Shown in pieces: positions 1 to 10,841 of a stretch of DNA of 64,000 nt. A program made the translations under genes and the position numbers. The stretch comes from Helianthus annuus (taxonomy: Eukaryota > Streptophyta > Magnoliopsida > Asterales > Asteraceae): assembly GCF_002127325.2 (NCBI RefSeq), contig NC_035436.2, forward strand, positions 83,511,716-83,575,715, in the 5' to 3' direction. The notes beneath the pieces are model-generated. The model did not search any database. It saw nothing but the letters and a program-made list of their open reading frames with translations, and was not told the origin of the DNA. The first letter of the stretch is position 1. Each line of letters begins with the position of its first letter.

Positions 1-444
1 CAACTTTCCTTCTTTGTGGACCCTACTCTTTTGAGGAGGTCCAATTAGCTTTCTTCATCTTCATTTCTTTTTAAGTCAAAATTTCATTTCTTTGATCGTC
101 TTCCTCCCTTTCGATCAAATAAAGTCAACAGAAGTCAACAGGATTTGATGTGTTTTCCCCCTCAATTTGTCACCCTTTTTTTTAACAAATTTCTGATAAA
201 AAAAATTTTAGTTTTATCTGGTTAATTTGAATCAAATTCTGATGATTTGATGAAGTTTCTGATAAATTTTATCAGATTCTGATGATTTATCAAATCCTAT
301 CAGATTTTATTTGATTCTTACCAGATTTTCCTTTTTAAAAAAAATTTACTTATGTAGCAAGATTTAAAGCAAAACATGTAGCATTTTATATGAACGTATA
401 TACTACATACCATCTACACATATAAGACCTATTTATGAAGGGTT
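1..444 (-). other. 3' non-coding region of Copia-1 with a PPT-like tract
   Basis: No ORF is supported here. A minus-strand tract GAGGGGGAAAA (153-163) resembles a polypurine tract. An AT-rich block at about 190-320 is dense in TCTGAT/ATCAGA motifs, which recur at 1740-1860 and in the LTR at 4600-4745. No LTR start like the one at 4913 (TGTTAGGA on the minus strand) follows the tract, so the 3' LTR boundary is probably outside the window. Sireviruses often carry several PPT copies, which would explain an isolated one. Confidence 0.4.
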
Positions 445-1259
445 TTAATCAATATCTATTCCATCTCCATATTCAATCTCAAGAAGTACCCATTTTTCGG
501 TTACTAAACCAAAATTTTTATTTGTTGGTCTAAGTAAATCTATGCTTGTATTTTGTTGAAGAATCAGCTCTGCTCTTTGATAACCAGCAGGAATTCCACC
601 AAAGTCCAGCTGACTTGTGATTATCTTCATCAGAAAGCGCGTATACATCAAAAATGGCCTGCTTGACCACATGTTGCTTGCAAAGTCTCTCATTAAATTA
701 AATAATAAGAGAAGTTGTAAGGAACTTTCAATGTGACAGCTCGGTAAATTTCTAACAACTTATTAGATGCTTCATGATGATTTATGGTCTTCTTCGAGAA
801 GCATGCACCCAGTTGAGTGATCAAAAACTGCCATGGTTTGATGAAGCCATTTTTGTTGATTGCTCTGGGATCATTTTCAGGATTGTACCCCATATGCTCC
901 AAAGTTTCTTCAATATCATCTTCTGAGAACATCAGAACATTGTTGTCATCATAGAGTTGAAGAGCTATTATGATGGTATTTTCAGTTATTCTGATCGTTT
1001 GATTGAGAACTTTACTTTCAACATATATCCACCCTCTATCTTGACTTTCCGACAATTTTGCATTTTGCCAGAATGTTTGAAGGATTTCAGGGAATATTGT
1101 TATGTTGGCGGTTAGAGCATTTCCTAAGTTACTTGCCATAAGCATGTTTACCTCAGCTTGACATCCATCCCAGAGAGGACCCTCAAAACTGGTTCTGAGT
1201 CTGAGGTTGTGGTATGGATGTAAAAGAAGTGGGAAACGATCAGCTTGTATGGTAAGCAT
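445..1259 (-). pseudogene. Copia-associated 3' extra ORF, frameshifted
   Basis: Two adjacent minus-strand ORFs (1259-693, 188 codons; 693-445, 82 codons) look like one protein split by a small indel near 700-715. The first ends in a short aberrant tail, and the second opens directly at the overlap with MRDFASN. The protein has no domain I can name with certainty. It is hydrophilic to mixed and contains aromatic-rich stretches such as KPWQFLITQLG and RPFLMYTRFLMK. Its position 3' of gag/pol matches the extra ORF found in some plant copia elements, and the sequence resembles uncharacterised Asteraceae retroelement proteins I recall. No transmembrane segment or zinc finger was seen. The function is unknown. 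Confidence 0.55.
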
Positions 1260-1988
1260 ATTTTTTTTAAGTGAAGATCTGTGAAGAAGGAAATGAAGAG
1301 ATTTTCTGAATTTCTAGATGAAGGTGATTGTCTTTGCTTAATGTGGTAGACATATATAGTAAATTTAAGAACTGCCATAAACGTTATCTACCCACTGAAT
1401 CTTGTCTACCACAATCTTGGTTATTTTATTGTTTTATCAGGTGATCTTAAAAATAACCCAGATTGAACCCATCTTCATTAAATGATTTAGGCGGCTATTT
1501 TTCAGTTTTCTATCATGATTGCCTACTGTTGTCATTTCAGTGTATTTAATGAAGAAAGAAAGAAAAAAAAATCTCTACACCTATTGATAATTTTCAGAAA
1601 ATCTTCTGTCATGCGACGTTTGCCGAAGAGAATAAAATAAGCAAAACAAAAAAAACAACAAAAAAAATTTATGAATTTGTCAATTTTGAGTTATGAATAA
1701 AGGTGATGAAATGTATGAACTTGTTCAAATAATCATTCGACAGTTTTGTTTTTAAGAAGCTTTCTGATTTGTTACCAGAAATTCTGATAATTTGTTAGAC
1801 TTTTCTGATGATGTATCAGATTTTCTTAAATTTTATCAGATCTTTTGGTGTTTTATCAAAAATGTAATTTTTCTTCTTATGATTCTTTTTATTCAAACAA
1901 GTTACAAATCACAGAGAACTTTATCACAATTTTGACCATGATTTAGCAGAATGTACCTTAAGCCTCTATAGGCTACTTTCTTCAATGG
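1260..1988 (-). other. Non-coding spacer of Copia-1 at the pol deletion
   Basis: This AT-rich interval separates the protease fragment from the 3' extra ORF, where integrase, RT and RNase H would be expected. None of their motifs is present in any frame that I could read. A TCTGAT/ATCAGA-rich block lies at about 1740-1860. Confidence 0.5.
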
Positions 1989-2077
1989 TTAGATGCTCCT
2001 ATCTCCAGTCATTTGCTTGGAGCTTCCTGAGTCGCAGTACCAGATCTGCTGCACATGATGGTCCTGAAATGAAATGA
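1989..2077 (-). pseudogene. Copia protease N-terminal remnant
   Basis: Just after the gag stop, another minus-strand frame reads WYCDSGSSKQMTGDR. This matches the start of copia proteases (W-Y-x-D-S-G-x-S-x-x-M-T-G). The catalytic D-S-G codons are at 2025-2033. The frame stops two codons after the motif and nothing of the remaining pol follows, so the pol deletion junction must lie close to 1990. The fragment is in a different frame from gag. Confidence 0.6.
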
Positions 2078-4054
2078 TTAGAGGGTTTTAGGTACCCATG
2101 CATGCTTGGGTACACTTTTTGATGATATTCTGGTTCTACTAATTTTTCTAGATGACCTTTCATCAGAATTTCTGTTGGATGCTGAGCCATTAACAGAATT
2201 TTTGTTTTTCTTTTGGAGATGGTGTTGAACAAGCTTCAGTATTTCAACACACATACAGGAATCATCAGAAATTTCTGATTTTCCTTCTTGTGATGGAATG
2301 AAGGGATAGTTTTGAAAAGATGACTGAACTGCTTCTGGAATTTTTACAAACTCTTGACTGCATTCACTTCTTTTTGGTTCAAAATTTGGCTTGTCAAAGG
2401 AGTATTCAGAACATGTTGATTTGCAAGTTTCAGAATCAGATTCTGATAAGTTTTTATCAGAAGTCTGTTGAGTAGCTTTTACAAAGACAGTAGGTTTGTT
2501 ATTGTTTGTTCTTATATAACCCAACCCTTCTCCTTTGTTCATTGGAGTGGACTCTATGAAATTTATGAATTCTTTTGCTTCTTGAAAACCTCTTACATTA
2601 ATTTCTTTATCATTGATTTTCTTGTAAAGATCTCTTCTTTCATTTTCATAGAACTCAATTTTAGCTCTTTGATCTAAACTTTGTTCTATCAGTAATTGGT
2701 TTTCAAGAATGATTTTATTCAAGGTACTCTGCAACTCATCAGATTTTTTACCATCTGATTGGTGTTTAACTTGCAAGTTTAAAAAATCTGACATGAGCTC
2801 ATTTAGCTTGTGTTCAAGATCAAGATTGTCTAAACTTACCTGTTGTCCTGAAGTCTCTGGTATGTCATCAGAAAGTGCCATGAGACAGAAGTTGGCCATT
2901 TCTTCTTCTTCTTCATCAGAAGAGTCATCAGATAGCCATGTATCTGTTCTAGCAATTAAGCTGACTTGCTGTTGTTGCTTCTTAGCTTCCTCGAGCTTCT
3001 TTTCATAGTAAGCAACATCTTTCAGCTTCTTGGTCTTACACTCAGATGCATAATGACCTCTTTGCTTGCACTTGTAACACACCACCTCAGCCTTTCCTTT
3101 ATCCTTAGATCTAACATCTTCTTTAGATCTATCATCCATCCTCCTTCTATCACTCCTCTGGTACCTCTGGCCTCCTCCCCTCAACCTTTGCTCAAATGTT
3201 TTGGTGAGCAGTGCTATTACATCAGCAAAGGCTGAAAAATCTGATGATGAATCAGAAGTTTCAAAGGCCTGGCTGCTGGATGGTTGTGGATCATTGGAAG
3301 TTGTTTGTCTTTGTGAGTTAGAGATAAGAGCTAAAGATCCCCCTCTTTAAATGGTTTCTTCAAATATTTCTTCCTCTCTGGGGATCAAGATGCTATATAA
3401 GTCGTGAAGACTCATGTTTCCTAGTTCTAAGGTTGAGGACAAAGTCATTGTGAGACTTCTCCATTCTCTAGGCAAAGCATCAAGAAATTTAATGTTTCTT
3501 ACATCATTTGATTTAGTTATTCCAAATTTCTTTAGCTCGTTTAAAAGTTTTGTGAACCTTTGATATGTGTCATTTAACTTTTCATTAGGTAAACTTTTAA
3601 ACCTTTCATAGGATGAGACGTTGTTTGTTCCCTTGTTTCTCTTCAACCTTTCTCCTCCTTCACAAAGATTTTCCAACTGATCCCATATTTCCTTGGCTGA
3701 TGCACAAGCATCAACTTGTGAAAATATGTCATTAGGGATGGCCATTATTAAGAGTGATTTTGCTCTTTCATCCTTAACCACCAGATCCTTGTCTTCCGTG
3801 CTCCAGTTTATTTCACTTTTGGGAGAACGAGAGGCAGGGATTCCTGGTGTTTGGTCAGTTGCTGGAATTGCTGGTATTTCGGTCATTGGTATATGTGGAC
3901 CCCTTTCAATGGATTGAAACACAGCTCGGTCATGACCATTTAGGAAATTGACCATCCTGATTTTCCATTAGGGGTATTCCTCCCTGACCAGAGTTGGATA
4001 TTTGGACATAGAACCAATGTTAAAAGCATTATTCCAGGTTTGAAAGCTGGCCAT
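2078..4054 (-). pseudogene. gag: Copia gag (UBN2-type) with CCHC zinc knuckle, two nonsense codons
   Basis: A single minus-strand frame runs from an ATG at 4054 (MASFQTWNN...) to a stop at 2078. It is broken only by in-frame TAA codons at 3968-3970 (after about 28 residues) and 3347-3349. The first half carries the UBN2/copia gag fold signature: AKEIWDQLENLCEG, then SYERFKSLP and FLDALPREWRSLTMTL. The second half has a CCHC zinc knuckle, CYKCKQRGHYASEC, coded at about 3028-3095. It also has an acidic serine patch and a long charged, probably coiled-coil segment. Gag would form the virus-like particle and bind genomic RNA. The PBS and LTR lie directly upstream. Copia gag assignment is confident; loss of function is inferred from the two stops. 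Confidence 0.85.
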
Positions 4055-4106
4055 ATTTAGAAAAAAGAAGAAGAGCGATTGATCGTTTGAAAATAATTTG
4101 TTCAAT

Positions 4107-4120
4107 CTGCTCTGATACCA
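4107..4120 (-). promoter_or_regulatory. Primer-binding site of Copia-1
   Basis: The minus strand reads TGGTATCAGAGCAG two bases inside the LTR. This is the usual complement to the 3' end of plant initiator methionine tRNA and fixes both the LTR edge and the element orientation. Confidence 0.85.
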
Positions 4121-4122
4121 AT

Positions 4123-4913
4123 TGTTGGACCCAGTATGGCCTTAACAACTTCTTTTTACGTAAAATGGCAAGTGATTTCAGTATATGTGAAAAAGATGTG
4201 TGGAAATGGAAATCAGACTTTCAAGAAACAAGACCTACAGAATTATCAAGTTTATATCACTTTGAAACAAATTAGTTTAACAAGGTGATTGTAAGATTAT
4301 TATCTAATACAAATGAATCTTGATTTCTGTGGGTGAGAAGAGCAGTTGGAGTTTGAGTGTTTGTATGTGAATGCTAAGCTTCAAACTCAAGTATCTTCTG
4401 CCTCTCGAGCCTTCTATTTATAGACTGTTGTGGACATGAATAAACAATTCTTTATTCATGCAATAAGTCCTGCATAAAGTAGCAATTTGACATATTCATT
4501 GAATCCATCGTTCAAGTTGCATTTGTAATCATGAAAACCAATAATGTCATGCTTCGGTCATGGGTGGCAGGATAGAGTTGTGATTTTAGACAAGTGGGTC
4601 TGTCATCAGAATTTCTGATAAGCCACTTCATCAGAAATTCTGGTGAACAAATCATCAGAAAGTTTGATGATCAGAATTTGTCAGAAACTGATGATATTTC
4701 ATCAGAAATATCATCAGATCCATCAGAAACGACCTTCTCTGATAATCCGAATCAACTCTTTATCAACTTGAGATTCTTTGTAGTAGATACTTTGCTTTTT
4801 AGTTGTCCCAACTATTTTTCTTCATCTTGCTGTGTTCTTCAGGACTGTTATCTTCTTCAGAGATCCAGTTGATTGAGATTTTCTTCAATACTTACAAATA
4901 AAGTTTCCTAACA
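4123..4913 (-). repeat. 5' LTR of Copia-1 (791 bp)
   Basis: The LTR is bounded by minus-strand TGTTAGGA (end at 4913) and TCCAACA (end at 4123), next to the PBS. It contains a minus-strand TATA box (CTATAAATAG, 4414-4423). A dense run of ATCAGA/TCTGAT motifs lies at 4600-4745, including the perfect palindrome ATCAGAATTTCTGAT. Its partner LTR is not in the window. The right-hand flank base run GTGCA (4914-4918) is the candidate target duplication. Confidence 0.75.
4414..4423 (-). promoter_or_regulatory. TATA box in Copia-1 LTR
   Basis: CTATAAATAG on the minus strand lies near the middle of the LTR, as expected for the U3/R promoter of a plant copia element. Confidence 0.5.
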
Positions 4914-5089
4914 GTGCAGCCCAATGGGCTTATGACCTGTTTTTAAGCCCAGATCAGTTCAAACATGTTTCAGGCTTTTACAACAACAGCCCCTGACTTC
5001 TTTCAGTTACATATAAGCTTTCGAAATTTAACATTTTAAGCACATAACTTCCAATCTCGCGTGTCTCTTCAATGTAAGGTGTACAAGAT

Positions 5090-5800
5090 GTTCGTGGCAC
5101 CCCCGGGAGTTTAAGTGAGCATTGCGAAGCTCTCGGTTCATAGAAAAGGCTTCTTAAAGGCACAGTTTCTCCAATTGACGCATTTAGTCCTTTTAACGCG
5201 TAAAGTAGCGCGAATTGTCATTTAATTATATCCGAGCCTTCCATGGTCCATACGAGGCATTCCTGAATGTATGTCCAATTATTACATTGCCTCAGTTCGC
5301 TTAAAAGGTCCCTGAGAGGCGTAGATTAAAAAGTTGACGCTTTTGGTCCCTCTAATGCGCAAACTTGCGCATATCATCGTTTAATAGCATCGAAGCCTTA
5401 TCTAGTCCATGTTAGGCATTCTTGAGAGTAATATAATACAACACGATGCTTCGGGTTCATTAAAAGGTCGTTCAGAGGTATAATTAAACATGTTGACGCT
5501 TCTAACCCCTCTAACTTACAAACTTGCGCGTAATTTCACCCATTGGCATAAAAGCCTTGCATAGCCAATATTAGGCATTCCCGAGAATATGATGAAACAT
5601 AATGAAGCTCTCGGTTTGTTAAAAGGTCACTCAGAGGTAAGAATTAACATGTTGACACTTTTAACCCTTCATTACGTAACTTTCAAATAATTACGCAACC
5701 GGCTCTTTTCGTCCAACAATTGGCTCGTCTGAGAATACGGACATCGTATAAGGTCACTCAGAGGCCTAGTTTAGGCATGCTGATGCTTTCAGTCCTCCTA
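5090..5800. repeat. Diverged 159-bp tandem repeat
   Basis: The motif TTGACGC-TTT-(g/a)TCC starts at 5175, 5334, 5493 and 5652, exactly 159 bp apart. It is followed in each unit by related blocks such as AGGCATTC and TTAAAAGGTC-CT-AGAGG. A further shortened unit (TGCTGATGCTTTCAGTCC) starts near 5779. Sequence identity between units is moderate, yet spacing is exact. No coding potential was seen. Whether this is a satellite fragment or part of a promoter or LTR cannot be decided here. Confidence 0.7.
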
Positions 5801-5991
5801 TAATCAAGGTTTTCAATTTTTGACAAAAATAGTCCCTCATAGTCAACGTTTGACTTTATTAGGGTTCATTACACGTGTCATCACATCATTGGACACGATT
5901 TTACGAGGTGTTACAAAAACTGAAAGAATCTAGACTTTCCTTACACTGCAATTCTTTTTAACCCTAATTACGCAGCTTCATCAGATCATAT

Positions 5992-6530
5992 ATGGCTTCT
6001 TCAGAATTCTTAATATCATTATTGTTATCTTTCAGCCGTAACATTCGTCCGAAACCCTACTTCTCATCAAGGTGATTCTTACTACGGTTATGATTACATC
6101 TTTGTGTTGACTATGAATTTGTTCTTACGATAGTCACACACACGTTTTCTCGAGTGGTTCTAAGGTTTTGTTGACTGTCTCTTCTATTTCAGGTATATGC
6201 TCAAGTATATGGTTAACAATTACTTTTAATTTGTGTGATTAGATGGTTTAATTTTTGTTTTCTACTCCAAACTTTTCTTAGATCTACCGTCAATTTGGAC
6301 GTTTTTGTTTGTTTTTTGCTATAGATGAAGATGGAATGGTGGAGATACACAACCAGGGAAGATATGAAAACGAGGAAGATGACAAGCAAAACTTTGCAAA
6401 TTTGTGTCTTCTAGCTACACTAAGATCTAAGTCTTTTCTCATAATTGTTTTTCTAACTAGGTTAAGAGTTTATCTTCTGGTTATATTCAGATACGATGAA
6501 ACATTGGTTAACACGAGGTTACCCCAGCTA
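5992..6530 (+). other. Possible small multi-exon host gene (speculative)
   Basis: An ATG at 5992 opens 26 codons (MASSEFLISLLLSFSRN...) that end at a good AG|GT donor (6071/6072). The peptide is hydrophobic then arginine-rich, and could be an organelle-targeting or signal peptide. Pyrimidine-rich AG acceptors follow near 6192, 6324 and 6491. If all are used, the frame closes at TGA formed by the AGCTGA across the BG1 insertion point (6526-6530 joined to 38319). I recognise no protein family. Short exons can be found by chance in AT-rich DNA, so this remains a weak call. Confidence 0.22.
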
Positions 6531-9500
6531 TGTCACAACCCTCACAATTACAGGTATCCGTACAATTAATTAATATTAAATTTGTGCTTAATGGCTGTGC
6601 TTAATTACAACTCATGATTAAATTGCTTTCTGATTTCTGTTACATACATACACATGCATCACAATTGATGTTGTCAGTCCAAGTATTACACACAAACTTT
6701 AGTGACAAAATTGATGCACAAAGCACAGTTAGCACAGTGGGCGGATAATTCAGAAACATGCTGACAATGCCAGCACATAGACAGACAATATTTTGAGGCC
6801 CAGTATGAGCCAGGGACAAGGTACTACACTAGTAGGGAGTGTAGGGAAGTAAGGACCATCAAACTACGTCACTAGGTGATAGGTTGGGAGCCGGAAAGTG
6901 CCTAAAACCCATTCAAAGTGCAGAATTCTGCATTTATTAACAAAATTCAGCATTTTAACATGCTAGTAATGTGCAAAAATATGGCAAAATGGTCTTGTAT
7001 GCTTTCCTAAGTGTCGGGAATTAAATGGATCACAAAAAGTTATATAAAGGACACTATACGGTATAACTTAGCACTTTAACGGAACGGTATATAACCAAAC
7101 GACCGGACATTACCTGGAACACAAAAATATTGTTAAAAACATTGTTTCACTTTTTCTGAGCTAGTTATGGTTCCCGAGCACTATAACACACTATATAATA
7201 CATGGTACATACTAAACACTAAACTTTTACCACTTAACCCCTACTAATTACCACTTACCACAACATTTTACATCTTACCCCCCCCCCTTACTAGAACCGG
7301 CCCCAAGGGCCTCACACCAAAAGATTTGATTAAATCTTCACAAATCCTTCCTAAATCCTTCCATATCTTCTTATTGGATTTAGTGTGATTTGGTTTGTAC
7401 TTATGTAGACACACTAACCAAAGGATAAATGAACTTGATTATAAGAAAACCACATAACCATCATCTTCAACTTATTACCAACAACTTCTTCTTTCCCTCT
7501 CCTCCATAGCTTTAGTCGAGCACCCCCTTACACCACCCACCATTTTCGATTTTTCCATCATCCAATCCAAGCTTGTTTCAAGGTGCACAAAGGTGAATTA
7601 GAAGGTGTGGAACACTCGGAACTTGAAGGACCACCTTCGTTTGCTATTATCCTCTACATTTTCACTTGTCATCTTCCCTAGCTTTAAGCTAGTTGTAAGC
7701 TTCTTGTTAACTCTTATCTACTTCATATTTTGGTGGTTAATAGATATATTATGATGAATGTTACAAGAACCCTAAAGATCATACATATAAATCATGAAAC
7801 ATAAAGCTTTACATAAAGATGAAACATGTTGAAATGATGATAGTATGATGTTGTTTAGTGAAGGTATGATGTTTGCTTGGTGATTACTAGTAATATGATG
7901 GTTGGACATCATATGAAACTTGTTAAATTATGATTGAAAACATGAGTTAACAAGTTAGGAGGTGATTAGGGGTTTACATAAGAAGATGACCTCCATATTT
8001 AGACATGAACTTGGTAACAAGATGATTTCTTGAAATATAAGTGAACAAAGTGAGTTGATGATCGTATGGATCCGAGGTTTACAAATGGTTTTACTAAACA
8101 AACCAAAGTTAAAAGACGGTCTTTGGAAAAATCATGATTCTTACACTATTTTTGGAAAGGAATAAGCATATGGATGCTAGTAAGACATGAAAATGTGGTA
8201 AATAAATATTTTTGTAAAATATGTTCACAAGTTGTGAACATCTAAAAATCCCGAGAATGAGATTTTAACAAAAGTAAACACACTTTGGAGGGTAACTAAA
8301 CCCACTAAACACCCCACTAAGTTAATACGCGTTTTTATAAAACATCAAGTTCGTGTTGTATATTAAATAGGAATAGTTTTGCGCTTGGTAAGTGTAATAT
8401 TGCTTGGTGACTTGTTGTTGATTGATTTGAATGATTTTTCGAAAAGAAAATGATATGCTTATTAGCATGAACACCTCCGTTTACAAAGGACACTATGGCG
8501 AAATTTTCTAAAACTCCCAACACTTAGAAAATATTTTTCTAACAAGTGTTTACAAATATGTTTTAACTTTGTTTTCCAAAATAAACTTCACCATAGGTTT
8601 TGTTACAAAATACAAAGTATCGGAGGATGATTTTACAAATAAAAATGGATAAAAATATATTTAGATAAATATGTTTCATATTCCAACCCTTGTGTGAATA
8701 TTTGAATGTGATGTGGAATAGATATATTATTTTAAGGTGAAATAATATTACTTAACAAAAATACCGTTACAAGAATATTATGAGGGATATTATTTTGATA
8801 CGAAAAATATGATTTTATCACAAAGTAGAACATATTTTTGGAGAAGTAGAAAATGTATTATTTTTGGGAAGTTATAATATATTTTCCTAATATATTTAGA
8901 AGATATATGATTTTTGGGAAAAATATATATTTTCTTGGAAACACGTTATTTTTGACAAATAAGTTATTATATATTTTTCTAAAGTGGGACTTAGGAATAT
9001 ATAATGTCAAGACTTTAAATTACAAAAATTCATAAAATACCCCCATCCTTGGGAAGGAAATACGCATATAAAATACTTGAGAAGTATGAATACGAAATAG
9101 TTGCCTAACTATTATTCCAAAACCCTAAAAACAAAATTTAAGTTAAAATAATTATTATTATTTTAACAAGAAGTTATAACTTGGAATAATATCAAAGTAA
9201 CGTAACTCAAACCCGTAAATACAAAAGCAAGGCACGGCCCATTCGTCTAATAGACATTAGTACGGTGTAGGTTATCGTGTAGCTGACAAGGTTTGAGTAC
9301 GAGCACAGGAGACGCAGTACTGTGAGTTCATGTGCCCCTTTTCTTTTAACTATTTTCAGTTTTATACTTCGGGGGCGAAATACATGTTACGATTATTAGA
9401 AACGTTTATTACATGGTATGATTAGCTTAAGGAGGGTTTACTACTAGATCATATGATGGGTGGGTACAACACTTAAGGCCATCAATCCTCGTTGTTAGGA

Positions 9501-10156
9501 CCGGGGGACATGAGTGATAGATCTATTTGGGTCTAGCGAGCCCACACCCATGAGGCCGGGGCGGCCCATAGTGGTGACTGTGTCTTATAACCGAGGCCCG
9601 GTAACAAATTTGCTAGGTTTGAGTCTTCCTACACCTTTTCACACAGACCATTGGCTTTGCAACCCATTGGTGATCTCTTTTTCCTTAATTGCTACATACC
9701 AAGGACTTTCATACTTACAGACATACTTTAATGGTTTATACATACTCACATACACATGAACTCGCTCAACTTTTTGTTGATTTTTCAAACTACGTGTATT
9801 TCAGGGAACTAGCGGATCTGGCGGGTATGCATGTGTCTAGCTGCATTGAATAAAAGATATCATCCAGGGTTGTGGGGTTTGAGAGGTGTAACCTATTCCT
9901 GGACGGGTTACATGTCTCTAAACCTCGTTTTATTTAAAGTCTTTTGTTGTGTCTTATGAACACGTTTTAAACAAGTTATGGTTTGTAACTTATTTTGGGT
10001 TGATGTTTCAAGACAAGCATGTTATGGTATTTTTCTAAACTATATTAATGGGTGAACATCTTGTGTTTTTATCATATAGCATTGTTATGATTGTTGCTAT
10101 GGTATTAAGAGGTCACACCAAATTAACCACGCTTCCACAAAAGTCAGGGTGTGACA
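6531..10156 (+). repeat. BG1 5' LTR (3626 bp)
   Basis: Starts TGTCACAACCCTCAC and ends AGGGTGTGACA directly before the PBS. It is collinear with 34692-38318. The first 370 bp show about 19 differences from the partner by eye, and later parts look more alike. ORFs inside (for example 9514-9759) are not protein-like. It is AT-rich with long non-coding stretches. Confidence 0.93.
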
Positions 10157-10158
10157 GC

Positions 10159-10172
10159 TTGGTATCAGAGCC
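10159..10172 (+). promoter_or_regulatory. BG1 primer-binding site
   Basis: TTGGTATCAGAGCC begins two bases after the 5' LTR and fits an initiator methionine tRNA primer. Confidence 0.88.
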
Positions 10173-10337
10173 TCGATCATAGCGAACTAGGATTCTTTCT
10201 CGAGTCTAGACTATGATCATTAGGGCTCTCACGAAAACATTTTTACATTGCATACACAAAACATCCAGATCCAGGGAACAAACATTTTTACAAACAAAAA
10301 GGCACAAATACACATTTCAAAATTGATGTTTATAATT

Positions 10338-10750
10338 CAGTCTTAGAGACTGAGGGAGTTCAGTCTTAGAGACTGAGGGAGTTCAGTGTTAGAGACTGGG
10401 GAGTTCAGCCTTAGAGGCTGGGGAAGTTCAGTCTTAGAGACTGAGGGAGGTTCAGTCTTAGAGACTGAGGGGTTCAATCTTAGAGATTGGGGAGGTTTAG
10501 TCTTAGAAACTGGGAGGTTTTGGTCTTAGAGACCAGGGAGTTGGTCTTAGAGACCAGGGAATTAGTCTTAGAGACCAGGGAGTTAGTCTTATAGACCAGG
10601 GAATTAGTCTTAGAGACTGGGAGTTGGTCTTAGAGACCAGGGAGTTAGTCTTAGAGACTAGGAAGGTTTGGTCTTAGAGGCCAGGGAGTTAGTCTGAGAG
10701 ACTAGGGAGTTCAGTTTAAGAGACTGGGTGGGATAGTCTGGGGAAGACTA
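10338..10750 (+). repeat. Leader array of about 19 mini-hairpins with covarying arms
   Basis: The leader between PBS and extra ORF is a tandem array with units 21-31 bp apart. Each unit is an inverted repeat of about 5-bp arms around TTAGA. Arm pairs include CAGTC/GACTG (10338, 10361, 10429, 10453), CAGCC/GGCTG (10406), CAATC/GATTG (10475), TGGTC/GACCA (10521, 10542, 10625) and TAGTC/GACTA (10646, 10690, 10734). Arms change together in most units; a few have one mismatch or wobble. The array is non-coding and directly precedes the ATG at 10842. Confidence 0.85.
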
Positions 10751-10841
10751 GGATGATTACTTTCTTACATTGTTGTGACTTACATGCTTATTTGATTACA
10801 TGTTGATATATGTGCATATGTGTGGTTGTGTTACAGACACC

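Larger units (their letters stand above)
1..4913 (-). mobile_element. Copia-1: partial Ty1/copia element lacking most of pol
   Basis: On the minus strand the order is 5' LTR (4123-4913), PBS (4107-4120), gag (2078-4054), the first residues of protease (about 1989-2077), non-coding DNA, an extra ORF (445-1259) and a purine-rich tract (153-163). Integrase, reverse transcriptase and RNase H are absent between protease and the extra ORF. This points to an internal deletion or a non-autonomous derivative. The 3' LTR would lie left of the window, so no target duplication can be tested. Confidence 0.8.

Noticed and set aside
2468..3235. Plus-strand ORFs opposite Copia-1 gag
   Set aside because: They are shadows of gag: low-complexity Phe, Leu and Ser from the complement of Lys, Glu and Ser codons.
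4978..5163. 61-codon minus-strand ORF
   Set aside because: It overlaps the 159-bp repeat and does not persist in the other units.
9514..9759. 81-codon ORF repeated at 37675-37920
   Set aside because: It lies in both BG1 LTRs, has no protein-like features and differs by substitutions without codon bias.
10159..10172. tRNA gene candidate at the TGGTATCAGAGCC motif
   Set aside because: Only the 3' complement of a tRNA is present, with no cloverleaf. It is a primer-binding site, as are the others listed.
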